Positions 1 to 9,607 are shown, numbered from the stretch's first letter. The stretch: DNA of 64,000 bases from Nocardioides cynanchi (GCF_008761635.1 NZ_CP044344.1:248001-312000); one strand, 5' to 3'. Made by a program: numbers and translations. Notes: generated from the letters alone by a model not told the origin.

Positions 1-272
<272 letters not shown>

Positions 273-289
273 CCGGCGGTGGGGCGCGA

Positions 290-376
290 GGTTTCACCGG
301 TTCACCGGTGAAACAGTCGCTTCTCAGCCGAAATTTCGGCCGAGAAGCAGCGCCTTCACCGGTGAACCGGTGAAAG
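290..376. repeat. Composite intergenic palindrome, family P, copy 1
   Basis: Perfect 20-nt inverted repeats at 293-312 and 355-374 (TTCACCGGTTCACCGGTGAA and its complement) flank a 30-nt near-perfect palindrome at 319-348 (arms GCTTCTC and GAGAAGC around GCCGAAATTTCGGC, one mismatched pair). The whole element can fold into one hairpin of about 82 nt. It lies between leuB and ilvE, so it may also act as a terminator or processing site. No T-run follows. Diverged copies occur at about 23989-24081 and 62896-62984, so it is a dispersed repeat. Confidence 0.85.
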
Positions 377-413
377 CCGCCGACCCCTCAGCACTTTCGA
401 AAGGTGGACTAAC

Positions 414-1502
414 GTGCCTCCCATGGAGATCAGCACGACCCTCGCGACCCAGCACGTCTCCGACCCCCGGCTGGCGGAGATCCTCGACGACCCGGGGTTC
501 GGGGTGCACTTCACCGACCACATGTTCACCGTCGAGTGGACCCCCGAGGATGGCTGGCACGCGGCCCGGATCACGCCGTACGGCCCGCTGACGCTGGACC
601 CCGCGACGGCCGTCCTGCACTACGCGCAGGAGATCTTCGAGGGCATGAAGGCCTACCGCCACGACGACGGCTCGATCTGGGCGTTCCGGCCGGAGGCCAA
701 CGCCGAGCGGATGGTGCACTCCAGCCGGCGGCTCGCGCTGCCCGTGCTCGAGCCGGCGGACTTCATCGCGGCCGTCGAGGCCCTGGTCACCGTCGACCAG
801 CGCTGGGTGCCCGAGGAGGGTGCCGCCGAGAAGAGCCTCTACGTGCGCCCGTTCATGATCGCCACCGACAAGTTCCTCGGCGTGCGGCCGGCCAAGCACG
901 TGACCTTCATGGTGATCGCCAGCCCGGCCGGCCCCTACTTCAGCAAGGGTCCGCTCCCGATCACCCTCTGGCTGACCACCGAGTACACCCGCGCCGGCCG
1001 CGGCGGCATGGGCGCCGCCAAGACCGGCGGCAACTACGCGTCGTCGCTGGTCGCCCAGCAGGAGGCGATCGAGCAGGGCTGCGACCAGGTGGTCTTCCTC
1101 GACGGCCAGGAGCTGCGGTACGTCGAGGAGCTCGGCGGCATGAACATGTACTTCGTGTACGCCGACGGGCGCATCGTCACCCCCCAGCTCGGCACCATCC
1201 TCGAGGGCATCACCCGCTCCAGCATCATCGAGATCGCGGGCAAGATGGGGCACCAGGTCGAGGAGCGCAGGATCTCCGTCGACGAGTGGCGCGACGGTGT
1301 CACCAGCGGCGAGATCTCCGAGGTGTTCGCGTGCGGCACCGCGGCGGTGGTGACACCGGTCGGCTCGCTGCGCTGGGCCGGTGGCCGGACGCCCGAGGTC
1401 GCCGAGGCAGGCAAGGTGACCCTGGCCATCCGTCAGGCGCTGGTCGACATCCAGTACGGCCGGGCCGACGACACCTTCGGCTGGATGCGGCGCATCGTCT
1501 GA
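414..1502 (+). CDS. ilvE: Branched-chain amino acid aminotransferase
   Basis: PLP enzyme (fold type IV) of 362 residues that transfers the amino group between glutamate and the keto acids of valine, leucine and isoleucine. The PLP-binding lysine is K203 in GAAKTGGNYASS. YAQEIFEGMKAYR near residue 70-82 and the C-terminal FACGTAAVVTPVG are typical of IlvE. The GTG at 414 is chosen because AAGG at 401-404 sits about 9 nt upstream. The alternative ATG at 423 would be too far from it. It follows leuB on the same strand, separated by the palindrome, so it may be read from leuB or from its own promoter. Confidence 0.96.
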   Translation: MPPMEISTTLATQHVSDPRLAEILDDPGFGVHFTDHMFTVEWTPEDGWHAARITPYGPLTLDPATAVLHYAQEIFEGMKAYRHDDGSIWAFRPEANAERMVHSSRRLALPVLEPADFIAAVEALVTVDQRWVPEEGAAEKSLYVRPFMIATDKFLGVRPAKHVTFMVIASPAGPYFSKGPLPITLWLTTEYTRAGRGGMGAAKTGGNYASSLVAQQEAIEQGCDQVVFLDGQELRYVEELGGMNMYFVYADGRIVTPQLGTILEGITRSSIIEIAGKMGHQVEERRISVDEWRDGVTSGEISEVFACGTAAVVTPVGSLRWAGGRTPEVAEAGKVTLAIRQALVDIQYGRADDTFGWMRRIV

Positions 1503-1555
1503 GATACTGCGGCGGGCCGGCCGGCGCCGTCGGCCACCATCACGGGGAGTGGCAC

Positions 1556-2872
1556 ATGGTCTCGCGTCGGCGGGTTCTGCAGGGCATCGGGGCCGCGGGA
1601 GTCGCGGTCGCCACCGAGGCGGTGCCGCGCGCGGCCGTCGCGGTCGGTGGCAGCACCGGCGAGCCGCTGTTCACGTTCGCCTCGCTGCCCGACTTCTTCA
1701 ACGGCGACGTCGCCGACCTCTCGAAGCTGCCCACCTGGGACGGCGGGATGAACTCCGTCAACGAATCCTGGCGCAGTGCCATCGACCAGTGCCTGGGTGC
1801 CGTCGCCGCCCATCAGCCCCAGGCGGTCTTCGTGGCCGGGGACGTGGTCGAGGGCCACTGGAACATCGACTCCGACGACCGGGAGCTCTTCGGGCCGGTC
1901 AGCCAGGGCACCGACCCCGAGAGCCTGGCGCAGTGCCGCGCCGCGGTGCAGACGGCCGGCAACGTGCACTACTCCTACTACCAGGACCTGTTCTCGTCAC
2001 GCGGCCTGCGCATGCTGCCCACCGTGGGAGACCACGAGCTCCTCGACGACCGCCCCGGCCCCCTCAACGAGCGCTGGTCACCCACCGGCTACAACCACAA
2101 CGGCACCCCGGACAACCGCTACCACCTGGTCGGGCAGTGCAAGGAGGTCTGGGCCGAGCACTTCACCCGACCCGGGGGCGTCACCAGGTTCGCGCGCCGG
2201 CCCGTCGGCACCCCGGCCGAGTGGACGGCGTACTCCACGTCCTTCGCCGGGGCCGTCACCCTGATCACCGTCGACATGTTCCACCTCCAGCCGGACGGTG
2301 TGCGGCTCGGTGTCTTCGGCGGCCAGCTGGCCTGGCTGAGGGACGAGATCCGGCTTGCCAAGCGCCGCGGTCACGTCGTCATCGTGCAGGGACACATCCC
2401 GACGATGGTGCCCACCCGCTTCCTCCACTCCGGGCGCCTCCAGGTGCCCGAGCAGCGGTCCTCGTCGTTCTACCGGACCCTCGACCGCGAGGGCGTCGAC
2501 CTCTACCTCTGCGGGGAGGTCCACGACGTCACGGTGCTCCAGCACGGCGCCGGGTCGCCGGTGCAGATCAGCCACGGCTGCATCTTCCGCTACGGGTTCA
2601 ACTACCTGGTGGGTCGTGTCTACCCGGGCGGTCGAGTGGTGGTCGACCTCTACGAGATCCCGCTGCTGCGGGCCAGTCTGGCCACCGGGATCTGGAGCTG
2701 CGACGCCACCCGCAGGCAGCGCACCTACCTGGAGTACGGCGAGCCGGCGCACCACGGCCGGCTGGTCCAGCGCAACCGGGTGGTGTCGAAGCGGACCCAG
2801 AAGCTCGGCGTCTACGACCCGGCGAACGACCCCTGGTCCCTGGCCGGGCACCCGCAGACCGTGCTCTTCTGA
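1556..2872 (+). CDS. Tat-exported calcineurin-like metallophosphoesterase
   Basis: 438 residues starting at ATG 1556, with GGGGAG at 1544-1549 as ribosome-binding site. The N-terminus SRRRVLQG followed by an alanine-rich stretch is a twin-arginine signal, so the protein is probably exported folded. Metallophosphoesterase blocks follow: GDVVEGHWN (GDxx), VGDHELLDD (in the place of GNHE), QGHIPT and GEVHD (in the place of GHxH). The first Asp-x-His block is not clear; SLPDFFN sits where it would be expected. The substrate cannot be read from the sequence. It stands alone between ilvE and a kinase gene. Confidence 0.8.
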   Translation: MVSRRRVLQGIGAAGVAVATEAVPRAAVAVGGSTGEPLFTFASLPDFFNGDVADLSKLPTWDGGMNSVNESWRSAIDQCLGAVAAHQPQAVFVAGDVVEGHWNIDSDDRELFGPVSQGTDPESLAQCRAAVQTAGNVHYSYYQDLFSSRGLRMLPTVGDHELLDDRPGPLNERWSPTGYNHNGTPDNRYHLVGQCKEVWAEHFTRPGGVTRFARRPVGTPAEWTAYSTSFAGAVTLITVDMFHLQPDGVRLGVFGGQLAWLRDEIRLAKRRGHVVIVQGHIPTMVPTRFLHSGRLQVPEQRSSSFYRTLDREGVDLYLCGEVHDVTVLQHGAGSPVQISHGCIFRYGFNYLVGRVYPGGRVVVDLYEIPLLRASLATGIWSCDATRRQRTYLEYGEPAHHGRLVQRNRVVSKRTQKLGVYDPANDPWSLAGHPQTVLF

Positions 2873-2972
2873 GGCGCGCCTCCTGAGCCGGACCCGACCA
2901 CGTCCTCGGGTACGCGCTGGTCGACGGCGTCGCCTGAGCCTCGCCGGCCGGTCGCCCCGGTACCGTGGGCGC

Positions 2973-4601
2973 GTGTCCGTCCAGCCGTCCCGCGCCCGCA
3001 CGGTGGGCGACTACGAGCTGCTCTCGCTGCTCGGTGAGGGCGGCATGGGCGTGGTGCACCTGGCGCGCCGACCGGGTGGGCCTCGGGTCGCCCTCAAGAT
3101 CCTGCGCCCGCACATCGTCGGCGACCACGAGGCCCGGGCCCGGCTGGCGCGTGAGGTCGGCTCCCTGGAGCGGATCCGGAGCCGGTGGATCGCCGAGATC
3201 GTCGACGCCGACCCGTGGGCCCCAACGCCCTACGTCGCCACCCGCTACGTCCCCGGGCTCAGCCTGCACGACCACGTACCGGAGGAGGGGCCGATCCGGG
3301 GCGACGACCTGCGCTGGTTCGCCCGCTGCCTGGCCGAGGGGGTCGCGAGCGTCCACGCCGCCGGCGTGCTGCACCGCGACGTCAAGCCCAGCAACGTGCT
3401 GATGGAGGGGCGCACCCCGATCCTGATCGACTTCGGCCTGGCCCGGGTCGCGGACGACCCGAAGCTCACCCACACCGGCTGGCTGCTCGGCACACCGGGC
3501 TACCTCGCCCCCGAGATCCTGTACGGCGACGACGCCACCACCGCGTCCGACGTCCACTCGTGGGCCGCCACCGTCGCGTTCGCCGGCACCGGCCACCCGC
3601 CGTTCGGGCGCGGTCCCGCGATGGCGATCATGGACCGCGTACGACGCGGCCAGCACGACCTGGCCGGCCTCCCCGACGACGTACGGTCCCTCGTGGCTGC
3701 CGCCCTCGACCCCGATCCCGCGCGCCGGCCGACCCTCGACGACCTACGCGCCCGGCTGGCCGCGCCGGCCCCGACGCACGGCGGCGGCGACCCGACCACG
3801 CCGATCCCGGTCTCCGCACCGGTGGCGGAGGACCCCTTCACCCTCCCGCTCGCGATCGCCGCCCACGACCGCGCCGACGCGCCGACCTGGCACTCGGGAG
3901 CGCCGTCGGCACCGGCGGCACCCCAGCCCTTCGCCACCCCGACCCGGCACCTCACCGTGCCCGGCTTCCCGGTGTCGCCGGGGCTCGAGGACCCCGACGA
4001 CCTGCCGCTCGACCTGGCCAGTGCGCCCGTCCGCGAGAGCCCGCTGCTGCTGCTGCGTCGCGGGGTCCTCCTCGTCGTGTCCGCGCTGGGTGCGGCCGCC
4101 GCGGTGGCGGCGTGGCCCTACCTCGCGACGGCCGTGCTGCTGCTGATGGCCTGGCTGCTGCGCACCTGCACGATGGTCGTCACTGCCGCGGGCGACCGGC
4201 GACGTCTTCGCGGCGCCCGTTGGTACGACGTGCTGCTCGGGCCGCTCTCCGCGCCCTGGTACCTCGTGCTCGCCGTCCCCGGTGCCACGCTCCTGGCCCT
4301 GTGGGCCGTCGGGATCAGCGTCGCCGGTGTCCTGGTCTGCTACGCCGTCGGTGTCGACGTCACCACCACCCTGGCCGTGGCCGGGCTGTGCCTGGCGCTC
4401 AGCCTCTGGGTCGGGCCCGGCTCGGCGCACCTGCGGTGGCCGGTGCGCGTCGTCGCCCAGTCGGCGAGCCGTCGTACCCTCCGCTGGGCGGTCACCACGG
4501 TGCTGCTGCTGGGCCTGGCCGGGATGGTCGGGCACCAGGCGGGGGTCCACGTCGGCTGGTCACCGTTCGGCCCGCCCCCCGGCGTCAAGGCCGGATCCTG
4601 A
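2973..4601 (+). CDS. Membrane-anchored Ser/Thr protein kinase
   Basis: 542 residues. Residues 14-270 form a Hanks-type kinase: glycine loop GEGGMGVVHL (21-30), ATP lysine K42, catalytic HRDVKPSN (D136) and DFGLA (D153), then APE. A proline/alanine-rich linker follows. The last 190 or so residues contain about five hydrophobic helices, so the anchor is multi-pass, unlike the single helix plus PASTA repeats of PknB. The GTG at 2973 is preceded by TACCGT at 2961-2966, only 6 nt away, which is the spacing of a leaderless transcript. No partner phosphatase or FHA protein is nearby; the substrate is unknown. Confidence 0.9.
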   Translation: MSVQPSRARTVGDYELLSLLGEGGMGVVHLARRPGGPRVALKILRPHIVGDHEARARLAREVGSLERIRSRWIAEIVDADPWAPTPYVATRYVPGLSLHDHVPEEGPIRGDDLRWFARCLAEGVASVHAAGVLHRDVKPSNVLMEGRTPILIDFGLARVADDPKLTHTGWLLGTPGYLAPEILYGDDATTASDVHSWAATVAFAGTGHPPFGRGPAMAIMDRVRRGQHDLAGLPDDVRSLVAAALDPDPARRPTLDDLRARLAAPAPTHGGGDPTTPIPVSAPVAEDPFTLPLAIAAHDRADAPTWHSGAPSAPAAPQPFATPTRHLTVPGFPVSPGLEDPDDLPLDLASAPVRESPLLLLRRGVLLVVSALGAAAAVAAWPYLATAVLLLMAWLLRTCTMVVTAAGDRRRLRGARWYDVLLGPLSAPWYLVLAVPGATLLALWAVGISVAGVLVCYAVGVDVTTTLAVAGLCLALSLWVGPGSAHLRWPVRVVAQSASRRTLRWAVTTVLLLGLAGMVGHQAGVHVGWSPFGPPPGVKAGS

Positions 4602-4636
4602 GATCCAGCGCCCCGTCCCGCGCGGGCCGTGGCACC

Positions 4637-4669
4637 ATGGACGTCGTGAGCACCAGCATCATCACCTAG
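4637..4669 (+). CDS. Putative leader peptide of cimA
   Basis: A 10-codon ORF (MDVVSTSIIT) ends immediately before two hairpins and 130 nt upstream of cimA. It could also start at GTG 4646 (STSIIT core), with CACCAT at 4633-4638 as a leaderless-type -10 seven nt upstream. The two adjacent Ile codons (4658-4663), with Val and Thr codons, would make its translation sensitive to isoleucine supply, the product of the CimA pathway. This is an inference from position and composition; no homology is claimed. Confidence 0.6.
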   Translation: MDVVSTSIIT

Positions 4670-4727
4670 CGCGTCGGGCACTCCCCGGCGCGCAGACCTC
4701 TCGTCCCCACGGGAGGTCTTTTTGTTT
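4669..4727 (+). promoter_or_regulatory. Putative transcription attenuator upstream of cimA (two adjacent hairpins, the second a terminator)
   Basis: Hairpin 1 pairs GCGCG-T-CGGG (4669-4678) with CCCG-G-CGCGC (4684-4693), ten pairs including one G-U; it starts on the last base of the leader stop codon. Hairpin 2 pairs AGACCTC (4694-4700) with GAGGTCT (4713-4719) and runs into TTTTTGTTT (4719-4727), the shape of an intrinsic terminator. Its position between a short Ile-containing ORF and an isoleucine gene points to attenuation. An alternative antiterminator pairing with the terminator's left arm is not obvious, so the exact mechanism is open. It could also simply terminate kinase transcripts. 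Confidence 0.65.
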
Positions 4728-4798
4728 CCTCGGCGGCTCACGGCCACTCCACGGCAAGCAACGGCAGGCACGAGCAAGCACGACCAGGACGGATCACG

Positions 4799-6400
4799 AT
4801 GGACCTGCAGGGCGCGTTCCACGTCTACGACACCACCCTGCGCGACGGTGCGCAGCAGGAGGGACTCAACCTCTCGGTCGCCGACAAGCTGACCATCGCC
4901 CGTCAGCTCGACGAGCTGGGGGTCGGCTTCATCGAGGGCGGCTGGCCGGGCGCCAACCCCAAGGACACCGAGTTCTTCGCCCGCGCCCGCGACGAGCTCG
5001 ACCTGCGTCACGCGCGGCTCACCGCGTTCGGCGCGACCCGGCGGGCCGGCCTCCGCGCGGCCGACGACCCGCTGATCGCCGCGCTGCGTGACAGCGGAGC
5101 CGCCGTGGTCACCCTGGTCGCCAAGTCGCATCCCCGCCACGTCGAGCTCGCCCTGCGCACGACCCTGGCGGAGAACCTCGAGATGGTCCGCGACACGGTC
5201 AGCCACCTGCGCGCCGAGGGTCAGCAGGTCTTCCTGGACGCCGAGCACTTCTTCGACGGCTACCGCGCCGACCGCGACTACGCCCTCGAGGTGCTGCGGA
5301 CGGCGTACGACGCGGGCGCCGACGTCGTGGCGCTGTGCGACACCAACGGCGGGATGCTGCCGTCGTGGATCGCGGAGGTGGTGCACGACGTCGTCTCGAC
5401 GACCGAGGGTCGGGTCGGCATCCACTGCCACAACGACACCGGCTGCGCGGTCGCGAACACGCTGGCCGCCGTCGACGCAGGCGCGACCCATGTCCAGGGC
5501 ACCATCAACGGGTACGGCGAGCGCACCGGCAACGCGGACCTGGTCGCCGTGGTCGCCAACCTCGAGCTCAAGCTGGACCGCCGGGTGCTCCCGGCCGGCC
5601 TCCTGGCCGACGCGACCCGGATCGCGCACGCGGTGGCCGAGGTGACCAACGTGCCGCCCGCGTCGCGTCAGCCCTATGTCGGTGCCTCGGCGTTCGCGCA
5701 CAAGGCGGGCCTGCACGCCAGCGCGATCAAGGTCGACCCCGATCTCTACCAGCACATGGACCCGGTCGGCGTCGGCAACGACATGCGGCTGCTGGTCAGC
5801 GACATGGCCGGCCGCGCCTCGATCGAGCTGAAGGGTCGCGAGCTCGGCTACGACCTGTCCGGCGACCGGGCCCTGGTCGACCGGGTCACCGCCCGGGTCA
5901 AGGAGATGGAGTCGCGGGGCTACACCTTCGAGGCGGCCGACGCGTCCTTCGAGCTCCTGCTGGCCGAGGAGGTCGACGGCGCCCGGCCGTCGTACCTCAC
6001 CGTGGAGTCGTGGCGGGTGATCACCGAGACCCTGACCCATGCGACGCCGGGAGAGGAGGCGGTCTCCGAGGCGACGGTCAAGCTGGTGGCCTCCGGGGTC
6101 CGCTACGTCGAGACCGGCGAGGGCAACGGGCCGGTGAACGCGCTGGACCAGGCGCTGCGCCAGGCGCTGGTCCGCGCCTACCCGTCGGTCGCGAAGTTCG
6201 AGCTGATCGACTACAAGGTGAGGATCCTCGACCAGGGACACGGCACCGACGCGATCACCCGCGTCCTGATCGAGACCTCCGACGGCGAGTCCTCCTGGGT
6301 CACCGTCGGGGTCGGCCACAACGTGATCGAGGCGTCGTGGGAGGCGCTGCTCGACGGGATCTCGTTCGGGCTCCGACGTCAGGAGCGGGCTGCCCGGTAG
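4799..6400 (+). CDS. cimA: (R)-citramalate synthase
   Basis: 533 residues, the usual CimA length. The enzyme condenses acetyl-CoA with pyruvate, the entry to isoleucine that bypasses threonine deaminase. The N-terminal TIM barrel starts with [27 protein letters not shown] near residue 46 and [14 protein letters not shown] near residue 210 are the metal and substrate blocks of the DRE-TIM family, and the first is typical of CimA rather than LeuA. The C-terminal 130 residues match the LeuA-type regulatory domain that binds the end product. ATG 4799 follows AGGA at 4786-4789. LeuCD and LeuB in this window can process its product. Probably controlled by the upstream leader. Confidence 0.93.
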   Translation: MDLQGAFHVYDTTLRDGAQQEGLNLSVADKLTIARQLDELGVGFIEGGWPGANPKDTEFFARARDELDLRHARLTAFGATRRAGLRAADDPLIAALRDSGAAVVTLVAKSHPRHVELALRTTLAENLEMVRDTVSHLRAEGQQVFLDAEHFFDGYRADRDYALEVLRTAYDAGADVVALCDTNGGMLPSWIAEVVHDVVSTTEGRVGIHCHNDTGCAVANTLAAVDAGATHVQGTINGYGERTGNADLVAVVANLELKLDRRVLPAGLLADATRIAHAVAEVTNVPPASRQPYVGASAFAHKAGLHASAIKVDPDLYQHMDPVGVGNDMRLLVSDMAGRASIELKGRELGYDLSGDRALVDRVTARVKEMESRGYTFEAADASFELLLAEEVDGARPSYLTVESWRVITETLTHATPGEEAVSEATVKLVASGVRYVETGEGNGPVNALDQALRQALVRAYPSVAKFELIDYKVRILDQGHGTDAITRVLIETSDGESSWVTVGVGHNVIEASWEALLDGISFGLRRQERAAR

Positions 6401-6403
6401 CGT
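6398..6403 (+). promoter_or_regulatory. -10 element TAGCGT built on the cimA stop codon
   Basis: The TAG stop of cimA (6398-6400) is also the first half of TAGCGT, which ends 7 nt before the GTG start of the amidase gene. This is the arrangement of a leaderless promoter. The same trick recurs at 20101-20106 after leuD. Confidence 0.6.
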
Positions 6404-6410
6404 CGCCCCG

Positions 6411-7801
6411 GTGAGCGAGCTGCACGACCTGACCGCTGTCGAGCAGGGCGCCGCCGTACGACGTGGGGAGGTGTCGCCTCGCGAGCTCGCTGCCCACCAC
6501 CTGGCCCGGTCCGACGACGTCGGCGCGTTCGTGACCCGGACTCCCGAGCTCGCCCTGGCCCGGGCCGAGGCCCTGCTGCCGCTGCCCGACGGGTCCGGCC
6601 CGTTGTACGGCGTACCCACCGCGATCAAGGACCTCAACCTGACCGCCGGCGTCCGCACGACCTTCGGCTCTGCGGCCTTCGCCGACTACGTGCCCGAGGT
6701 CTCGGACGCCGTGACGCTGGCGATCGAGGCGGCCGGGATGGTGAGCCTCGGCAAGACCAACACCCCGGAGTTCGGCTCGCCCTGCTACACCGAGCCCGAC
6801 GTCGCGCCGCCGGCGGTGACGCCGTGGGACCGCCACCGGATGGCCGGCGGCTCGTCGGGCGGCGCGGCCGCCGCGGTCGCGGCCGGGCTGGTGCCGGTGG
6901 CGCAGGGCTCGGACGGCGGCGGCTCGATCCGGATCCCCGCCTCGTGCTGCGGGCTGGTCGGCCTCAAGCCGACGCGTGGGCGGGTCAGCGGCTTCCCGAT
7001 GTACGGCGAGGTGACCGGGCTGGCGACCGCCGGCACGTTGGCCCGGACGGTGCGCGACGCGGCCGCGATGCTCGGCGTGCTGGCCGGGCGGGGGGTCGGC
7101 GACCCGGCCTGGGCACCGCCGCCGGCCGAGCCGTTCCTGGCCTCCTGCGAGCGCCCGCCCGAGCGGCTCCGGATCGCGCGCTTCCTCGAGCCGGTGATCG
7201 CCGATGTCGAGGTGGACCCCGAGTGCGTCGCGGCCTACGAGGCCGCGTCCTCACTGCTGGTCGCGCTCGGCCACGACGTGGAGGACATCGCGGTGCCGAT
7301 GCCGCGCGAGGCGGTACCGACCTTCGAGACCTGCTGGGCGGTGCTGACCGCCCTGTCGGTGGTGCCCCCGAGCAGGAGCCGCTGCTGCGTCCGCTGACCC
7401 GGTGGCTGGCGGCCCGGGGACGCGAGATCAGCGGCCCGGAGTTCGGGCTGGCGCTGGGCGCGATGCGACGCTTCGCGGCCGGCTGCCTGGCCACCCTCGC
7501 GCCGTACGACGCCGTGCTGACGCCGACCCTCGCCGTTCCCCCGCTGCACGTGGGTGCGCTCCGCGACGACGACGACCCGGCCGCGGACTTCGAGGCCCAG
7601 AAGGCCTTCACGCCCTGGACGTCGGCGTGGAACGTGACCGGCATGCCCGCCGTCTCGTTGCCGCTGCACTGGACTGCGGACGGTCTCCCGGTCGGGGTGA
7701 TGCTGGCCGCCCGTCCCGCCGAGGAGGGGCTGCTGCTCGCCCTCGCGGCCCAGGTCGAGGCGGCCTCACCCTGGGCCGACCGCACGCCGCCCGGCTGGTG
7801 A
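6411..7801 (+). pseudogene. Amidase-signature family hydrolase, interrupted by a frameshift
   Basis: The reading frame from GTG 6411 carries the catalytic part: GVPTAIKDLN (catalytic Lys), GGSSGGAAAAVAAG and GSDGGGSIRIPAS (Ser cis-Ser Lys triad). It continues to residue 319 and then runs into a stop at 7395-7397. The family's C-terminal part (EQEPLLRPLTRWLAARG to the stop at 7801) continues in the +2 frame from 7370. Adding one C to the run CCCCC at 7365-7369 restores a 463-residue protein, a normal amidase length. So it is either a recent pseudogene or a base missed in a homopolymer. The substrate is unknown. A leaderless-type -10 (6398-6403) precedes the start. Confidence 0.85.
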
Positions 7802-7859
7802 TCCCGACGTCGTCCGGTCTGGCTGCCCCGACGACGCGTTCGTATGACGTCCCGCGAGG

Positions 7860-8126
7860 TCAGAGGTCGACGGTCCCGCCGGAGCGCCAGTAGACGTTGT
7901 GCTCGCGGGTCATGAAGTCGTTCTCCACCAGGTAGCGCCGCAGCGCAGCGTAGTCGGGGTGGAACCGGGCCAGCACCTCGTTGACCTCGGCCTCCGGATA
8001 GGTCCGGCCCGGCTCGAACTCCTGCGCCAGGTGGTCGAGGACGACCAGGAGCTTGGCGTGCTTGGCCGGGATCGTCGTGAGCCGTCCGTCCTCGCCGAGG
8101 AAGTTCCGGAGCACTCCCTCGTCCAT
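7860..8126 (-). CDS. DUF2087 domain protein
   Basis: 88 residues. The core DGRLTTIPAKHAKLLVVLDHL and RFHPDYAALRRYLV is the DUF2087 pattern, a small domain often fused to ArsR or GNAT proteins; here it stands alone. ATG 8126 is preceded on the minus strand by TAGGCT (8138-8133) with a 6-nt gap, a leaderless promoter. The function is not known. The strand and its own -10 suggest it is transcribed independently of the genes upstream at 8136-9600. Confidence 0.8.
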   Translation of the reverse strand: MDEGVLRNFLGEDGRLTTIPAKHAKLLVVLDHLAQEFEPGRTYPEAEVNEVLARFHPDYAALRRYLVENDFMTREHNVYWRSGGTVDL

Positions 8127-8135
8127 GGTTCAAGC

Positions 8136-8981
8136 CTAGGACGGGCCCTCCGCGCGTTGGCCGGACGTTCCTCCAACCGCACCCATGGCCGAACGTTCGA
8201 CCCACTGGGGCGCAGCTCCCGGTCGGAGGGCTGCGACCAGCTGCTCGCAGGCCGCGATCAGCTGATCGCGCAAGGGCGCGGACCGCTCGGCGAACCCGCG
8301 CTGCGCCGCGGCGTACTCCTGCTTGCCCTCGGGCGTCTCGATCCGGATCGGTTCCAGGCCCCAGGCGGTGAGGTCGTACGGCGCGGCGCGCATGTCGACC
8401 GTGCGGACGTCCCAGGCGAGCAGGAAGCAGTCGGCGACGAGGTCGGAGCCGACCAGCGGCCACAGCCGGAACGCGTGCCGGTAGAGGTCCATGGTGGCGT
8501 GCAGGCAGCCCGGCTGCTCGTGGGCCGCCCGGTCGTCGGGGCCGGGCTGGAGCCGGTTGAGGGGGCGCGCGGACGGGGTGAAGAAGCGGAACGCGTCGAA
8601 GTGCGAGCAGGCGATCCGGTGGGACTCGACGACGGCGTCGGTGCCGTCGGCCCCGAGCCGAAGCGGCACCGGGTGTCGCGTTCGGTCGACGCGGTGCACC
8701 ATCGCCCACTCGTGCAGGCCGAAGCAGCCGAACGTCGCCGGCCGGGACGCGGTGGCCCGCAGCAGGTCGAGGGTCGAGGTGACCAGGTCGCGCCGCCGCT
8801 CGAGGAGCTCGGGCGTCCCCGAGTCCGGCCAGCCGGGCTGCCAGTCGAGCAGCCGGGTCGGCGGGAAGCGGTAGTAGGTGAAGAGGAAGTCGTGCACGGG
8901 ATGCTCGACGCCCGCGCTGCGCCGGGCCAGGTGCGGCTCGACGTACGGCGCCAGCCGGGCGCGGTGGGCGGTCGCGCTCAC
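8136..8981 (-). CDS. Conserved actinobacterial protein of unknown function
   Basis: 281 residues starting at GTG 8981, four bases after the stop of the pentapeptide gene, so the two are probably translated together. Recognisable stretches are HPVHDFLFTYYRFPP near residue 26 and GLHEWAMVHR near residue 107. Relatives are, from memory, sometimes labelled 3-methyladenine DNA glycosylase, but I see no helix-hairpin-helix or other glycosylase signature, so I do not adopt that name. The C-terminal 30 residues look unstructured. No signal peptide or membrane helix is visible. Confidence 0.7.
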   Translation of the reverse strand: MSATAHRARLAPYVEPHLARRSAGVEHPVHDFLFTYYRFPPTRLLDWQPGWPDSGTPELLERRRDLVTSTLDLLRATASRPATFGCFGLHEWAMVHRVDRTRHPVPLRLGADGTDAVVESHRIACSHFDAFRFFTPSARPLNRLQPGPDDRAAHEQPGCLHATMDLYRHAFRLWPLVGSDLVADCFLLAWDVRTVDMRAAPYDLTAWGLEPIRIETPEGKQEYAAAQRGFAERSAPLRDQLIAACEQLVAALRPGAAPQWVERSAMGAVGGTSGQRAEGPS

Positions 8982-8985
8982 GTGC

Positions 8986-9600
8986 TCAGTCCGCGAGGTC
9001 GACCACGGCTCCCGCGAGCTCGGCGAGCAGCACGGCGGTCTCCAGGTCGATCCGGGTGTTCTTCAACGTGGCCGTCGAGAGGTCGACACCGCTGAGCTTG
9101 GCCCGGCGCAGGTCGGCGTCGGTGAAGTCGGTCTCCCGCACGATCGCGCCCTCGAGCCGGGCCCCGGCCAGCACCGTCTCGGTCAGGTCGCTCATCGACA
9201 GGTCGGCGTCGCGCAGGTCGACCCCGGTCAGGTCAAGGCCGCCGAGGTGGTGGCGGCGCAGGCTGACCGCCTGCCACGCACCGCCGATCACGGTCAGCGG
9301 CCGCATCGTGCACTCGGCGAAGCCGGAGCCTGTCAGCTTGCAGCCGTCCAGCGTCGCGGTGAAGAAGTTCGCGCGGCGGAACTCGCAGCCCACGAAGGCC
9401 GTCGTCCGGTGCGTGGAGCCGTTGAACCGCGTGCCGTGGAAGGTGCAGCCCTCGAACGTCGTCCCGACGGTCATCGACTCGCTGAGATCCACGTCGATGA
9501 ACACGCAGTCGACGAACCGCACGGCCCCGAGGACCTGGCCGTACCAGTCGTCGTTGCGGAACGTCGTACCCTCGGCCCCGGTCTCCAGCACGCTGCTCAC
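8986..9600 (-). CDS. Pentapeptide-repeat protein
   Basis: 204 residues with many A(D/N)LxX-type units, e.g. LDLTGVDLRDADLSMSDL and TDFTDADLRRAKLSGVDLS, which fold into a right-handed quadrilateral beta helix. Such proteins range from gyrase-protecting DNA mimics to structural proteins; nothing here decides between them. GTG 9600 has TAGGCT (9613-9608) 7 nt upstream on the minus strand, a leaderless promoter divergent from the FAH-family gene. It precedes and nearly touches the 8136-8981 gene, forming a two-gene operon. Confidence 0.88.
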   Translation of the reverse strand: MSSVLETGAEGTTFRNDDWYGQVLGAVRFVDCVFIDVDLSESMTVGTTFEGCTFHGTRFNGSTHRTTAFVGCEFRRANFFTATLDGCKLTGSGFAECTMRPLTVIGGAWQAVSLRRHHLGGLDLTGVDLRDADLSMSDLTETVLAGARLEGAIVRETDFTDADLRRAKLSGVDLSTATLKNTRIDLETAVLLAELAGAVVDLAD

Positions 9601-9607
9601 CCGCCCC

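Noticed and set aside
4602..4798. T-box or other Rfam riboswitch before cimA
   Set aside because: No T-box specifier/T-loop (TGGNACCGCG) or other known riboswitch core is visible; the short ORF plus terminator explains the region better.
8136..8981. 3-methyladenine DNA glycosylase
   Set aside because: I see no helix-hairpin-helix or MPG-type motif, so the label would rest on tradition only.
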